From positions 124,001-188,000 of the forward strand of contig NZ_AP023363.1 in the NCBI RefSeq assembly GCF_018326285.1: a stretch of 64,000 bases of DNA. The letters run 5' to 3'. Below, one piece after another: positions 8,333 through 16,920 of the stretch. The notes under the pieces are model-generated. The model saw only the letters and a list, made by a program, of their open reading frames with translations. It was not told where the DNA came from and did no database searches. This stretch comes from Mycolicibacterium sp. TY81. Its GTDB lineage: Bacteria > Actinomycetota > Actinomycetes > Mycobacteriales > Mycobacteriaceae. The translations under genes and the position numbers were made by a program. Numbering within the stretch: the first letter of the stretch is position 1; each line of letters begins with the position of its first letter.

Positions 8333-8809
8333 ATGGTTTACAGCTATGACCCCGAGAGTCGACGCGTGAGTCGACGCGTACTGCGCGGCTTCAGCCCGGA
8401 ACGCTTCAAAGCCCTGCGTAAAGCCACGATGACCCTCTCTGATCTCGTGCGCGCATCCGGAGTCACGGCCTCCTCCTTTTACGCTTGGGAGGCAGGCACT
8501 TCCAGCCCACAGGTCGATAAACTTGCCGCTGCGATGCAAGCCCTCGGACATCCGATAGAAAGTGTCGTGCAGACGCCGGTCGACGAACGGTTCCCCGGGG
8601 ACTGGCGCGTCCTTACCGGACTGACGCAGCCCCAGCTGGCCGCCTCCGCGAATATCTCCACTTCGAACCTGCAGAGAATTGAATCGGGTGAGCGAGCGCC
8701 TACCGACGAGCAAGCCGAGGTCCTGGCCGGACTGGTCGGCACTGACGCCGAGCAATACCGTGCAGCCTGGCTTCGGGCGAGAAAACGGCCGCCGGGCACG
8801 CCCGCCTAG
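8333..8809 (+). CDS. Regulator with two tandem XRE-type helix-turn-helix domains
   Basis: 158 residues starting MVYSYDPESRR, with GGGGAGG eight bases before the ATG. Residues about 18-75 carry one HTH (MTLSDLVRASGVTASSFYAWEAGTSSP...KLAAAMQ), and residues 85-145 a second (LTGLTQPQLAASANISTSNLQRIESGERAPTDEQAEVLAGLV). Two HTH domains in one chain suggest binding to an extended operator, possibly as a monomer. It is transcribed away from the 8225 pair, from a shared intergenic region of about 100 bp, so it could control them. A GC-rich stem-loop lies downstream at 8930. Confidence 0.8.
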   Translation: MVYSYDPESRRVSRRVLRGFSPERFKALRKATMTLSDLVRASGVTASSFYAWEAGTSSPQVDKLAAAMQALGHPIESVVQTPVDERFPGDWRVLTGLTQPQLAASANISTSNLQRIESGERAPTDEQAEVLAGLVGTDAEQYRAAWLRARKRPPGTPA

Positions 8810-8929
8810 TTGAACCGACCTGCTTCGAGGCTCACTCCCTTGGCGCGGGACCCTCCGCTGCCGATCTGCGATCTTCATGGTCGCCATCTTGGCCGCGCAC
8901 CTATCCGACCGTTCTGGTCGACACGAACG

Positions 8930-8954
8930 GCGGGGCCTGATTCTTCGGCCCCGC
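8930..8954. terminator. GC-rich stem-loop between convergent genes
   Basis: Perfect 8-bp arms GCGGGGCC and GGCCCCGC around a 9-base loop, lying between the plus-strand regulator ending at 8809 and the minus-strand gene ending at 8981. There is no T-run, as is common for mycobacterial terminators. It could serve both directions. Confidence 0.6.
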
Positions 8955-8980
8955 GGCGGCCGCGCAAGCATTTCTGTTGC

Positions 8981-9148
8981 CTAGGAACCGGAGGCGGGTG
9001 CGAGCTCGTCTGCGGGAACAACCACGACGCCGCTGGCGAGTCGGACCTCGTACATGCCGGGCAGGTACTCGCGGAGCACGACGCCTGGATAGCCGCTCTT
9101 GGTCACCTTGTCGCCGGCGTCGTACGTCGGTCTCGAGTTACCGGACAT
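8981..9148 (-). CDS. Small SH3-like protein
   Basis: 55 residues from the ATG at 9148, with AAAGGA eight bases upstream. The sequence (DAGDKVTKSGYPGVVLREYLPGMYEVRLASGVVVVPADEL) alternates short beta strands with Gly turns in the manner of small KOW or SH3-like barrels, often found in nucleic-acid-associated proteins. Cytosolic. It follows the HTH protein gene at 9216-10406 by about 65 bp, probably in one transcript. Confidence 0.6.
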   Translation of the reverse strand: MSGNSRPTYDAGDKVTKSGYPGVVLREYLPGMYEVRLASGVVVVPADELAPASGS

Positions 9149-9215
9149 GGCAGGTCCTTTCGTTGTTGATTTCTTGGGGCCAAGGTTAGGGACGGACTCC
9201 GACAAGAACGCGTCC

Positions 9216-10406
9216 CTAGTAGGTGGTCTTGTGGCGGGCTGGGATGAAGTCGAGGCCGTGACGGTCGGGTTCTCCTCCGGGGCCGACGTCGAGGTAAGGC
9301 GGGCGGACACGCTCGGGCGTGCGGGCGCGTATCCAACGGCGGAGCATCGATGGTGCGTCCTTTTCGGCCTCGAACTCTTTGGGGAAGTGGTCGATGGCGG
9401 CGAGGAGGTCGTAGGCCTCGTCCGACACCCATCGGGCGGGGTCGTGCGCTTGCCGCAGTGACAACCACAGTTGTGTTCGGCCTCGTTCCAAGATGAGTTG
9501 GCAGACGGCGTCCGAGCCGTACCAGCCTGGGCGGCCGAAACCGTCCGCTGCTGCCGCCTCGGGTGCGATGTAAATGCGGGCGCGCAGGGGGCCTTGTGCC
9601 CAGCTCGGAGGTTCTGGGTGGGTGAAGAATTTGAGCCACGAGCGCAGGTAGATCGCGTAAGACAGGGTGGTTGATTTGTCGTCGCGTCCGTGTACCCATT
9701 CGTCGAGCGCGTTGCAAGCGAAATCCTGGACGAATACGGCTGGGTTGTCCGGGTGCGGGTTCGGTAGCGGGTATGGGTAGGCGCTGGTGTTGACTCTGGG
9801 GTGGGTGGCGGTGCCGTTGAATACGTCGACGTCTGAGCATTCGTCGGTGTAGGCGATTTCACGGGCCAGGTTGTCATCGAGGCCGAGTTCTTCTGCGGCC
9901 CTGTAGACGTTGCTGGGTCCGGTGCCGCCGTATGCGCCGGGCAGCACGTTGTCGACGCCGATCCATTCGCCGGTGTCGGCGTTGTGGGCCATCATCAGCG
10001 GCACGTCGACATGACGGCCGTCGCTGAATGCGTCGATGGGCAGATTCGTCATCGCGAGCATCTGGGTGTCGCCGCGTGTTGTGACGATCCGGTCGATATG
10101 GATGTTGTTGTCTGCGACGTGCTGTCCGATGCGGCCGTGGCCGAGGATCAGGGCTCGGTAGATCGGGTCTTCGATCGTGTAGCCGGCTTCCGCGGCTTTC
10201 AGCATCCACCCCGAGAGGGTGGTCTGAGGGATGCCCAGTTTGGCGGCAGTTTTGCTTTGCGACTGGCCGTAGTTGGTTTTGAGGAGGTTGCCGATAGCGC
10301 CGAGCTCAAGCCCTTCACGTTCGGCTTCGTTGGCGCGGCGGTCCCTGTTTCGGGCGGCCTTTGATCCGGCCTGCTGCAGCGTGGCGATGGCGTCTTCCGG
10401 TCGCAT
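9216..10406 (-). CDS. HTH protein with large unassigned C-terminal domain
   Basis: 396 residues. Residues about 40-80 contain a clear HTH (SQSKTAAKLGIPQTTLSGWMLKAAEAG), resembling replication-initiator, transposase or plasmid-regulator recognition helices. The remaining 300 residues have several acidic patches, HVADNNIHIDRIV, and a C-terminal half rich in Trp and Arg, matching no family I recognise. The ATG at 10406 sits six bases after a -10-like CATGCT, with TTGACA 18 bases further up, so the message should be leaderless. A plasmid-specific DNA-binding function is possible but unproven. Confidence 0.65.
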   Translation of the reverse strand: MRPEDAIATLQQAGSKAARNRDRRANEAEREGLELGAIGNLLKTNYGQSQSKTAAKLGIPQTTLSGWMLKAAEAGYTIEDPIYRALILGHGRIGQHVADNNIHIDRIVTTRGDTQMLAMTNLPIDAFSDGRHVDVPLMMAHNADTGEWIGVDNVLPGAYGGTGPSNVYRAAEELGLDDNLAREIAYTDECSDVDVFNGTATHPRVNTSAYPYPLPNPHPDNPAVFVQDFACNALDEWVHGRDDKSTTLSYAIYLRSWLKFFTHPEPPSWAQGPLRARIYIAPEAAAADGFGRPGWYGSDAVCQLILERGRTQLWLSLRQAHDPARWVSDEAYDLLAAIDHFPKEFEAEKDAPSMLRRWIRARTPERVRPPYLDVGPGGEPDRHGLDFIPARHKTTY

Positions 10407-10442
10407 ACCGAAAGCATGACCGTCTGTCCGTCGATTTGTCAA
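10407..10442 (-). promoter_or_regulatory. Leaderless promoter of the HTH gene
   Basis: Read on the minus strand: TTGACA at 10442-10437, an 18-base spacer, CATGCT, then six bases to the ATG at 10406. The distance places the transcript start at or next to the A of the start codon. Confidence 0.55.
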
Positions 10443-10601
10443 CGATAGCTCGTTGGTTTTTCATCGCCGCATCGCCAGGCACGCGTACGCATGGGATTGG
10501 ACGCGTCGACGAAGCACCGGTGAAGGGTACGGGTGAGCTCCGGCAAAACGGCCGGTAAGCGCTATACTCAGAGGCGTCTGCGGCACTAGCTTCAGGAAGT
10601 G

Positions 10602-10638
10602 AACCCGGCAGCCTTCCGGACGGTGGGTGAGCCGGGTT
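10602..10638. repeat. Inverted repeat in intergenic region
   Basis: AACCCGGC (10602-10609) and GCCGGGTT (10631-10638) form an 8-bp stem with a 21-base loop. It may be a terminator or processing site. The surrounding 10443-10664 holds no gene I can support. Confidence 0.4.
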
Positions 10639-10664
10639 TCGCGCTATCTGGGTGGATTCAGCCC

Positions 10665-10830
10665 GAGCCTCAGGTGTGTTGATCTCCGAGGTGGTGCCGC
10701 GTGCCGCGGTTAGTTCCCGATGTCGATCCATTGAAGCTGCCTGTCGGCGCCGAGGCAGATCGTCACCGACGGCCCGCTCGCAGGTGGCTGCGGATTCTCG
10801 GCGCGCTCGCGCTGGACTTCCTGCTCCCGA
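10665..10830 (-). pseudogene. Decayed copy of the small gene at 16645-16902
   Basis: This stretch matches the coding sequence of the 85-residue protein at 16645-16902 over two blocks: the 3' end (TCAGG.GTGTTG.TCTCCG) and the central part around GGCCC.CTCGCAGGTGGCTG. Between the blocks the copy has lost a few dozen bases, and the 5' end is not recognisable, so no full product can be made. It records a duplication of the small gene within the element. Confidence 0.65.
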
Positions 10831-10888
10831 ATCCAATTGAGCCTGTGGACGCAAGGCTTGGTCGATGGGGTTGCACCTCCCTATTGAA

Positions 10889-10920
10889 TGTATGAATTCA
10901 TACATGTATGGTTTCATACA
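10889..10920. promoter_or_regulatory. Two tandem palindromic operators, TGTATG-N4-CATACA
   Basis: Two 16-bp palindromes abut without a gap: TGTATGAATTCATACA at 10889-10904 (perfect to the centre) and TGTATGGTTTCATACA at 10905-10920 (perfect in its 6-bp arms). They end 51 bases before the SNF2 gene start at 10972. A third, one-mismatch copy precedes the HTH gene at 13694. Strong candidates for a dimeric repressor or activator site. Confidence 0.75.
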
Positions 10921-10971
10921 CATGGTGGTGTTGTCGCACCCGGCGGCGACACTGATTTTTGGGGGGGACGA

Positions 10972-13650
10972 ATGGCGACGATCGACAGCGCATCCTGGCC
11001 GCTACTGCACGACGCTGTAGCCGGCTTGGCCGCAGTCTGCGACTACGCCGAAGCCAAGGATGCCGCCGGCTTCTCCGCCACCGACGCCGCTATCGGCCAC
11101 TATCTCGCCGAGGTGCCCATCAGCGAGTGGACCGACGAGCACGCATCCGCGGCCCGTTCCCTCCTGCCCACATATCGCCGCCAGCTCGGCGACACACTGA
11201 CAAGCAAAATCCGTGCCTTGCCCGACCCCGCCGCCGACGAGGTCGGGCGCGCCCGGGCCCATGTGCGGGGCCTTCACCGCGCCGAGAGGGAGCGCCAATA
11301 CCGCAAGCGCAAGAGCTATGTTCACGTCGAGGACGAGCGGGTACGGCTGGCGTTCCCCTACGACACTGAGCTGGTCGCCAAGGCCAAGTCGATTCCCGGC
11401 CGCCGCTACGACGGCGAGACTCGCACGAACACGTACCCGTTGTCGTCGTTGCCGTCGGTGGTCGGTTTCGCCACAGGGGCCGGGATCGACATTGCGCCTG
11501 AAGTACTCGCCGTCGCGCGCGATGTCGCGCTGAACCCGCAGGCGTATCGTGCGCCGAACGTGACGCTTGCTCCGGATGGTGCGGAGGCGGTCCGGATTGA
11601 GGCCGATTACGACGCGGAGCTAAATCAGTTGTTGCGGTCACTCAACGGCCGTTCGACGTGGTTGTCGTCCGAACGTGTTCACCAGGTGTCGATCTCGGTC
11701 GGGGCGGCCCGGCTGCTCGATCTGTTCGCCGGCAAGCAGCTCACCATGACCGATGCTGCGCGCGAGGCGTTGATGGTGGCCGCGGAAATGCAGCGCACGC
11801 AGCCTGCGGGCACCGCGGAGCTGGCAGAGGATGGGATGCTCGCGATCGTTCCGCGTGTGCCGGCTGCGGCCGGTGCCGTCCTGGCGCGACTTCAGGGTCT
11901 GGCTGGTAGCAGTGTTTCCCGAAAGCAGTTGCTGCCCTGGCCGATTCATGTTGAGCCCGCTGAGGTGATGGCGCTCTTGGATGAACTTGGGTTCGTGATC
12001 GACGCCGATGCCCGGGCGGCGCTGAGCGCTGAGGCCAGCCGCCAGGAAGCCAATCTCGTGGCCTCCGCCGCGCGCACGAGTGAGCCCGTCGACGTTGACG
12101 GTCTGGGGGTGACGCTGATGGATCATCAGCACGCCGGCGTCCGGCTTTGTCTGGGGAGCCGGCGGCTGATCGTCGGCGACGATATGGGTTTGGGTAAGAC
12201 GATCACGAGCCTGGCTGCGGTGGCGTCCGATGGGGCGTTCCCGTGTGTGGTGGCGTGCAAGCCAGATCTGACTGAGAACTGGCGCAACGAGGTGACCCGG
12301 GCGCTGCCGGGGCGTGCGGTGTCGGTGGCTGCAGGATTGACCGCCTCCGAACTACCGGCCGGCGTCGACGTGGTCATCATCGGTTACGCGGCGTTGGGCG
12401 CCAAGGCCGAAGGTTCGCGGCGAGGCAATGAGCGGTTCGTGTGGGTGGATCAACTCACTGCGCTGGGCCCGAGGTCGCTGATCATCGACGAGGGGCACCT
12501 CGGGAAAGAGGTCACCGCGGCGCGGTCGCGGGCGCTGGCAGCGTTGGGTGCCGACGTTGCGGCGCGCGACGGGCTCGTGTTGAACCTGACTGGCACTCCC
12601 CTGGTCAACCGGCCCCGCGAACTCGCCCAGCAGCTCATCACGTTGGGGTTGCTCGCGCCGAAAGATGCCGAGATCGACTCGCAGCGCCATCTTTTCGGCG
12701 GCGAATGGGATTTCTTGTTCCGCTACTGCGGGCCCGAGCGCAGCGCTGGTGGCTATGGGTGGACGTTCAATGGGGCCAGCAATACTGGCGAACTGCACCA
12801 CCGGTTGCGCGCGTGGGGCGTGCTGCTGCGACGCACCGAGGACGCACTTGCGTTGCCGCCGTTCGTCATTGAGGAACTGCCCGTCGCCGATGAGGATATG
12901 GACCCAGCGGTGCTGGCCGAGTATCGCGCGGCTGAGCAGAGAGCGTCGTCTGATCTCGCGCGCGAAGCGTTGGGGATTGCTGATTCATATGGCTGCGACG
13001 TGAGTGACGCTCGAGTGTGGTCGGCGATGGCGGGCCGCGCCGGGGATCACCTGGTTCGCCTGAACAGCTTGCGGCAGCTGATTGGGGCGGCCAAGCAGCC
13101 GGCCGTCACCAAGTGGGCGCGGGATCAGATCGCCAGCGGGGAGAAGGTGATGATTGCTGCGCATCACCGCGACGTCGTCAACCACTACGCGCGAGCGTTC
13201 GGTGGCCTGAAGATTCAGGGTGGTCAGTCTGTGGCGGCGAAGGAAGCCGACAAGGCACGGTTTCAGACCAGGTCGATCAATGTGGCTCCGGCTATTACGG
13301 TGTCGATCGGGGCTGGCGGTGTTGGGCACACGCTGACCGCCGCTCGGCTTGGCGTGCAGGCCGAGTTGTGTTGGACTCCAGGTGATTTGCGTCAGATGGC
13401 GAAGCGGATTCACCGGATCGGTCAGCAGAGGCCGGTGACGTATGTTGTTGCGGTGGCCGGCGGGACGATCGACGACAAGATGTGGTCGATGATCAACGGT
13501 AAGCAGGCTGTCCTTGATGCTGTCATCGATGGCGTTGAAGCAACTGGCGGCGACGAAGAGGTGGCGGCCGCGGCGCTGCTGGCGCGTGAGCTCGCCGAGG
13601 CCGGGCTTCGGTTGCTCGCTGGTGATGTCGACGATTCTGTGACGGCGTAA
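10972..13650 (+). CDS. SNF2-family helicase with HARP-like N-terminal region
   Basis: 892 residues from the ATG at 10972; an upstream ATG at 10888 would lie inside the operator palindromes. Residues about 120-180 (VRLAFPYDTELVAKAKSIPGRRYDG...) resemble the HARP domain of SMARCAL1-type annealing helicases. The ATPase begins near residue 375 with an MDHQHAGV Q-motif, Walker A DDMGLGKT, Walker B DEGH (variant of DEAH), a LTGTP motif III and a C-terminal HRIGQQRPV motif VI. Such enzymes translocate on duplex DNA and remodel forks or protein-DNA complexes. Here it may serve element replication, repair or defence. It is probably co-regulated with the small HTH gene that follows. Confidence 0.85.
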   Translation: MATIDSASWPLLHDAVAGLAAVCDYAEAKDAAGFSATDAAIGHYLAEVPISEWTDEHASAARSLLPTYRRQLGDTLTSKIRALPDPAADEVGRARAHVRGLHRAERERQYRKRKSYVHVEDERVRLAFPYDTELVAKAKSIPGRRYDGETRTNTYPLSSLPSVVGFATGAGIDIAPEVLAVARDVALNPQAYRAPNVTLAPDGAEAVRIEADYDAELNQLLRSLNGRSTWLSSERVHQVSISVGAARLLDLFAGKQLTMTDAAREALMVAAEMQRTQPAGTAELAEDGMLAIVPRVPAAAGAVLARLQGLAGSSVSRKQLLPWPIHVEPAEVMALLDELGFVIDADARAALSAEASRQEANLVASAARTSEPVDVDGLGVTLMDHQHAGVRLCLGSRRLIVGDDMGLGKTITSLAAVASDGAFPCVVACKPDLTENWRNEVTRALPGRAVSVAAGLTASELPAGVDVVIIGYAALGAKAEGSRRGNERFVWVDQLTALGPRSLIIDEGHLGKEVTAARSRALAALGADVAARDGLVLNLTGTPLVNRPRELAQQLITLGLLAPKDAEIDSQRHLFGGEWDFLFRYCGPERSAGGYGWTFNGASNTGELHHRLRAWGVLLRRTEDALALPPFVIEELPVADEDMDPAVLAEYRAAEQRASSDLAREALGIADSYGCDVSDARVWSAMAGRAGDHLVRLNSLRQLIGAAKQPAVTKWARDQIASGEKVMIAAHHRDVVNHYARAFGGLKIQGGQSVAAKEADKARFQTRSINVAPAITVSIGAGGVGHTLTAARLGVQAELCWTPGDLRQMAKRIHRIGQQRPVTYVVAVAGGTIDDKMWSMINGKQAVLDAVIDGVEATGGDEEVAAAALLARELAEAGLRLLAGDVDDSVTA

Positions 13651-13662
13651 AGATGCTGATCG

Positions 13663-13678
13663 TGTATGAATCCAGACA
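13663..13678. promoter_or_regulatory. Third TGTATG-N4-CATACA-like operator, one mismatch
   Basis: TGTATG-AATC-CAGACA differs at one base from the palindrome duplicated upstream of the helicase. It lies 16 bases before the HTH gene start, where a bound protein would block transcription, as expected for autoregulation. Confidence 0.6.
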
Positions 13679-13693
13679 TGTAGGATGCGCTCC

Positions 13694-13930
13694 ATGTCCG
13701 GGATGACCGCGGAGCAGGCCGCAGCGAAACTGACGGACTGGCGTGCCGTGGTCGAGCAGCGCGATCACCTTGTACGCCAGGCACGCGACGCCGGCCTCAA
13801 TATCAACCGCATCCACCACCTGAGCGGCGTCGCGCGGTCCACCATCTACGACATTCTCGAAGGCAAACGCGGTCACGCACGGCGCTCAAAGACGCAACTA
13901 GCCGACGACGAATTGGCCGCCGAGCAGTAG
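13694..13930 (+). CDS. Small helix-turn-helix regulator
   Basis: 78 residues from the ATG at 13694, with AGGA eight bases upstream; ATGs at 13685 and 13703 are alternatives. The recognition region is LNINRIHHLSGVARSTIYDILEGKRG, a standard HTH with a TIYDIL recognition helix. It has no other domain, which fits a dimeric repressor. It follows the SNF2 gene and is preceded by the third copy of the TGTATG palindrome, so the simplest model is that it controls itself and the helicase. Not demonstrated. Confidence 0.75.
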   Translation: MSGMTAEQAAAKLTDWRAVVEQRDHLVRQARDAGLNINRIHHLSGVARSTIYDILEGKRGHARRSKTQLADDELAAEQ

Positions 13931-13943
13931 TAGCCGCGACGCG

Positions 13944-15743
13944 TCAAGCATCCGTTTCAGCCGAGGCGGGGTCCGGGCCACCGGCGAGATCACCGGGCAG
14001 TCCCGGCTGGGTGATGCCGTGAAGACTCCATCTGGCGATCTGCTTGCCCCGCAGGTCTAGAGCTCCATTGCCTGTGGCCAGCATCAGGTGGAAGAACGGA
14101 TCGGTCTCCGGGCGGTAGTGGACGTGAAAACCCTTGCCGTTTCCCGCATCTAGGGCGGCGAGCACTTCGTCCAGGTTGTCGACGACCGCGCGCGGATGGA
14201 TGACGCGGACGTGTCCGATTGTCAGTGTGCGATCGCCTGCGGTGACGGTGTGCGGGATTGGCAATTGCCAGCCGATCGGTCGCGGCGTGCTCAACGCAGC
14301 GCGCAGTTGCGGACTGTCGTCGGCGCCGAGTTCGACGGCGAAGAGCTCGGCTTTTGGTGATGCCACGATGTGGCCTTCGACCAGGAGCCGTGCCACGCGC
14401 ATCTCGACGCGGCCGCCGGGCTGGATGTGTTGCGGTATGCCGAAGTACTGCTTGCAGTGGCGCTGAACGATGGCTAGGTCTTCGGCGTATTGCTCGATGC
14501 TGATGAGGTCTTGGTCGTATTCGTCGATGGTGATCGGCGGGAAGCCCCCGAACGTGGCAGCGTGTTCGCCGTCAAAGTGGACTTCCAGCTGGCTGCTGAA
14601 CCGGATTGCTGCAGCCGCATGAAGCACGTCGGCCACGATCTGTGGGGCGTCTGGTCCGTACGAGACGGTGACGTCGACGCCTGGTTGGTGGGCCCTGTCG
14701 TCGGGCAGTTCGGTGAGGTCGGGGTTGTGCGGCAACCGCATGGCCACGGTGAGGCGCCCGTCGAAGAACGCGGCTTCGATGGTGCCGCCGATGCCCCCTC
14801 GACCGGCGTGAGTGACCGTCCCCTCGTAAGTAGCTACCACCTCGCTGTCGTTCCAGAGCTTTATCTCGACGCGCTTCCCGATGGACGGGCGGTGGGGAAA
14901 GGGGCCAAGGTGCACTTCGCCGGCGGGCCAGTTGCCGGCGAGGAACTCAGGCCCGGTGACGGTGATGGATTCGACTGCGTCCCCTGGAATCACGACAGGA
15001 GTTGATGTTCCGTAGCCCAGTGTGCGTTCGATCTGTTCGCGCAATGCGGCGTCGGCCTCGTCGAGAGGGCGTGTCTGGACCTCAAACCCGATGGGGTTGC
15101 GTTCAGCGGCTAGTGGATGTTGTGGCCGGACGGTCAGTTGCTCTGCGCCGCCGGAGCGGGCGAAGTCGATGGTCCAGTCGGGATCGACCGAATCGACGAC
15201 ACTGGCCAGGTTTCGGACCCGTTCAGCGACGTCGTTCATGCCGCCCAGCAGGGCGGCGCGCTCCTGGTTGTAGATGGCCGCCATCTCGCGCAGTGCGGCT
15301 TCGGGGTCGCGCTGCAGGAAGGCATCCAGGCTTGGATCGTCGGCGAGCCAGTCGTCGAGCTGGTTGCGCCCGATGATGGTGATGGTGGGTGGTTCGGTGC
15401 CGCCGTTGAGGGCCTCTACGAATTTGCGTTCGGGTGCGGTGGGGTTGCGTGGGATGACGAGGGTCCACTCGTCGGGTTTGTGTTTGAGCGCGGCTTTGAA
15501 CGACTTGGTGATTTGGGGGCGGCGGACCTTTGCCCAGCCTGAGGAGAATCCTTCGGGGAAGAACTTGAGTTGAAAGATCTGACGGCGCCCCGCGTGAGTG
15601 TCGAGCTGAATGTCCACACCGTCGTCACCGCCGCGGCCATCGACAACAGTCACGGTCCCAACGTCTTTGAAGCGCCGCGCGAAGAGTGCTTCAATGATCC
15701 GGTCGAACTTGGGTTGTTCGAGGTGCTCCCAGTTGATACTCAT
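13944..15743 (-). CDS. Mrr-like PD-(D/E)XK nuclease-domain protein, candidate defence gene
   Basis: 599 residues. The first 130 match the Mrr-type restriction fold: FDRIIEALFARRF, then GRGGDDGVDIQL with the catalytic Asp, and IFQLKF supplying the Q-x-K. Such domains cut DNA in modification-dependent restriction and in several single-gene defence proteins. Residues about 160-190 are helical (AALREMAAIYNQERAALLGGM). The rest is beta-rich, with no family I recognise and several aromatic and His residues. It stands alone between the HTH regulator (13 bp away, convergent) and VapBC. Substrate and partner are unknown; a defence role is inferred from the fold. Confidence 0.7.
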   Translation of the reverse strand: MSINWEHLEQPKFDRIIEALFARRFKDVGTVTVVDGRGGDDGVDIQLDTHAGRRQIFQLKFFPEGFSSGWAKVRRPQITKSFKAALKHKPDEWTLVIPRNPTAPERKFVEALNGGTEPPTITIIGRNQLDDWLADDPSLDAFLQRDPEAALREMAAIYNQERAALLGGMNDVAERVRNLASVVDSVDPDWTIDFARSGGAEQLTVRPQHPLAAERNPIGFEVQTRPLDEADAALREQIERTLGYGTSTPVVIPGDAVESITVTGPEFLAGNWPAGEVHLGPFPHRPSIGKRVEIKLWNDSEVVATYEGTVTHAGRGGIGGTIEAAFFDGRLTVAMRLPHNPDLTELPDDRAHQPGVDVTVSYGPDAPQIVADVLHAAAAIRFSSQLEVHFDGEHAATFGGFPPITIDEYDQDLISIEQYAEDLAIVQRHCKQYFGIPQHIQPGGRVEMRVARLLVEGHIVASPKAELFAVELGADDSPQLRAALSTPRPIGWQLPIPHTVTAGDRTLTIGHVRVIHPRAVVDNLDEVLAALDAGNGKGFHVHYRPETDPFFHLMLATGNGALDLRGKQIARWSLHGITQPGLPGDLAGGPDPASAETDA

Positions 15744-15919
15744 CGCGCGGAATCCTACGACTGGCGTGCCTTGCGTGGGCTAAGCCGTGCGGTCTGTCGA
15801 TGCTTACGAACTGGGGACTGGCGTCAGGTCTTCGGCGTGCAGGACTAAGGACTTGAAGTCGCCATCGCCGCCGACGACGCGTCTCCGACCAAGGGCGGTT
15901 TGGACACCTGTCAGCGCAG

Positions 15920-16345
15920 TTAGGAGAGGGTGCCGCGGTCGGCGACCCAGCGATGCTCAAGTGCGAGTACGTCTGCAGCGGCCTCGAAATCAGCGTCGTA
16001 ATGCACGACGGTTACGCCGTGACTGACTGCCAGTGCACTGATCAGGAGGTCGGCCATCCCCACCGCTCGGTGGCGCCCTTGACGGGCCAGCTGACGTTGG
16101 GCATCGAGAGCGGCGCGCCAATGCTCCTCATCGGTCGGCAAGTACTCGTAGGCCAAGCGCCGGTCAGCCCATAGCTGCTCATACTCAACAGGGCTACGCG
16201 CGCTGTATAGCGCTTCGGCGTCAAGCTGCGCAGTTGTTGCCACCAAGCCGGCTTCGATCAGTGGCGCCAGGCGTTCGGCCACCGCGGGGTGTCTCATGCG
16301 CGCAGCGGCGCTCGTGTCGATGAGGTAGCGGGCGACTACCGCCAC
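15920..16345 (-). CDS. vapC: VapC-family PIN-domain toxin
   Basis: 141 residues. PIN-domain acidic residues are visible: YLIDTSAAARM with the first Asp, AEALYSARS with the Glu, GMADLLISALA with the third acid, and HYDADFE with the last. PIN toxins of this group are Mg-dependent RNases that cut tRNA or rRNA. The gene overlaps the 3' end of vapB by 10 bp, the usual arrangement. The module looks complete and could stabilise the element. Confidence 0.9.
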   Translation of the reverse strand: MAVVARYLIDTSAAARMRHPAVAERLAPLIEAGLVATTAQLDAEALYSARSPVEYEQLWADRRLAYEYLPTDEEHWRAALDAQRQLARQGRHRAVGMADLLISALAVSHGVTVVHYDADFEAAADVLALEHRWVADRGTLS

Positions 16346-16542
16346 ACTTCATCCCGTTGAGCGGGGCTGGACATGTGCTCCAGTCCGCCGTTTTGTAGCC
16401 ACGCCACCTGGCGGGCGCGGGCCGATGTAGCTGCCGCCTGCTGGAGAGCGAGGCGGACCGTGTCGGTGACGCCGCTGGTCTTGAGCTCATTCTGCGCCGC
16501 GGCCAGGAGGTCGTCGTCGAGTTCGATGAGCCGTTTCGTCAT
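16336..16542 (-). CDS. vapB: VapB-family antitoxin
   Basis: 68 residues. The N-terminus MTKRLIELDDDLLAAAQNELKTSGVTDTVRLALQQA is a ribbon-helix-helix DNA-binding domain, and the C-terminal QNGGLEHMSSPAQRDEVWR is the toxin-binding tail. It precedes and overlaps vapC. A GGAGAG site stands a few bases before the ATG, and an AT-rich, partly symmetrical stretch with two TATATA elements (about 16555-16590) upstream probably contains promoter and operator. Confidence 0.88.
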   Translation of the reverse strand: MTKRLIELDDDLLAAAQNELKTSGVTDTVRLALQQAAATSARARQVAWLQNGGLEHMSSPAQRDEVWR

Positions 16543-16644
16543 GATCTCTCCAAGCGGTATATAGAGATTGCATGTTAAGTATATATTCGCGTTGATCTGC
16601 GCGCTGGCCTCTGGCTGGCTGTTGCCATGCGAGCGCGCCGAGCC

Positions 16645-16902
16645 TCAGGAGTGTTGGTCTCCGGGGTGGTGATGGGTGTCGCGGATCCGTGACTCTATGA
16701 CGTCGACTGTTAGTTCCGAAGCGAGCAAATGGGCATCGACGTCGAGGTATTGAAACCGTCCGTCGGTGCCGATGTAGATCGTGACCGGCGGCCCACTCGC
16801 AGGTGGCTGCGGGTTATCGGCGCGTTCGCGCATCACGGCTAGGGCGTCGTCGACTATCTGGCGCAAGGCCGTGCCACCGCGGAAGATCACGCGCTCTGCC
16901 AT
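16645..16902 (-). CDS. Small conserved hypothetical, duplicated elsewhere as a pseudogene
   Basis: 85 residues (MAERVIFRGGTALRQIVDDAL...), with a helix over residues 10-28, a beta pair VTIYIGTDGRFQYLDVDAH and a second helix ASELTVDVIESRIRDTHHH. No family is recognised. AAAGGA lies directly before the ATG. A decayed copy at 10665-10830 and a repeat in its upstream flank (also at 25335) suggest that this cassette has been copied around the element. Confidence 0.6.
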   Translation of the reverse strand: MAERVIFRGGTALRQIVDDALAVMRERADNPQPPASGPPVTIYIGTDGRFQYLDVDAHLLASELTVDVIESRIRDTHHHPGDQHS

Positions 16903-16920
16903 GATTCCTTTCTACCGGCG

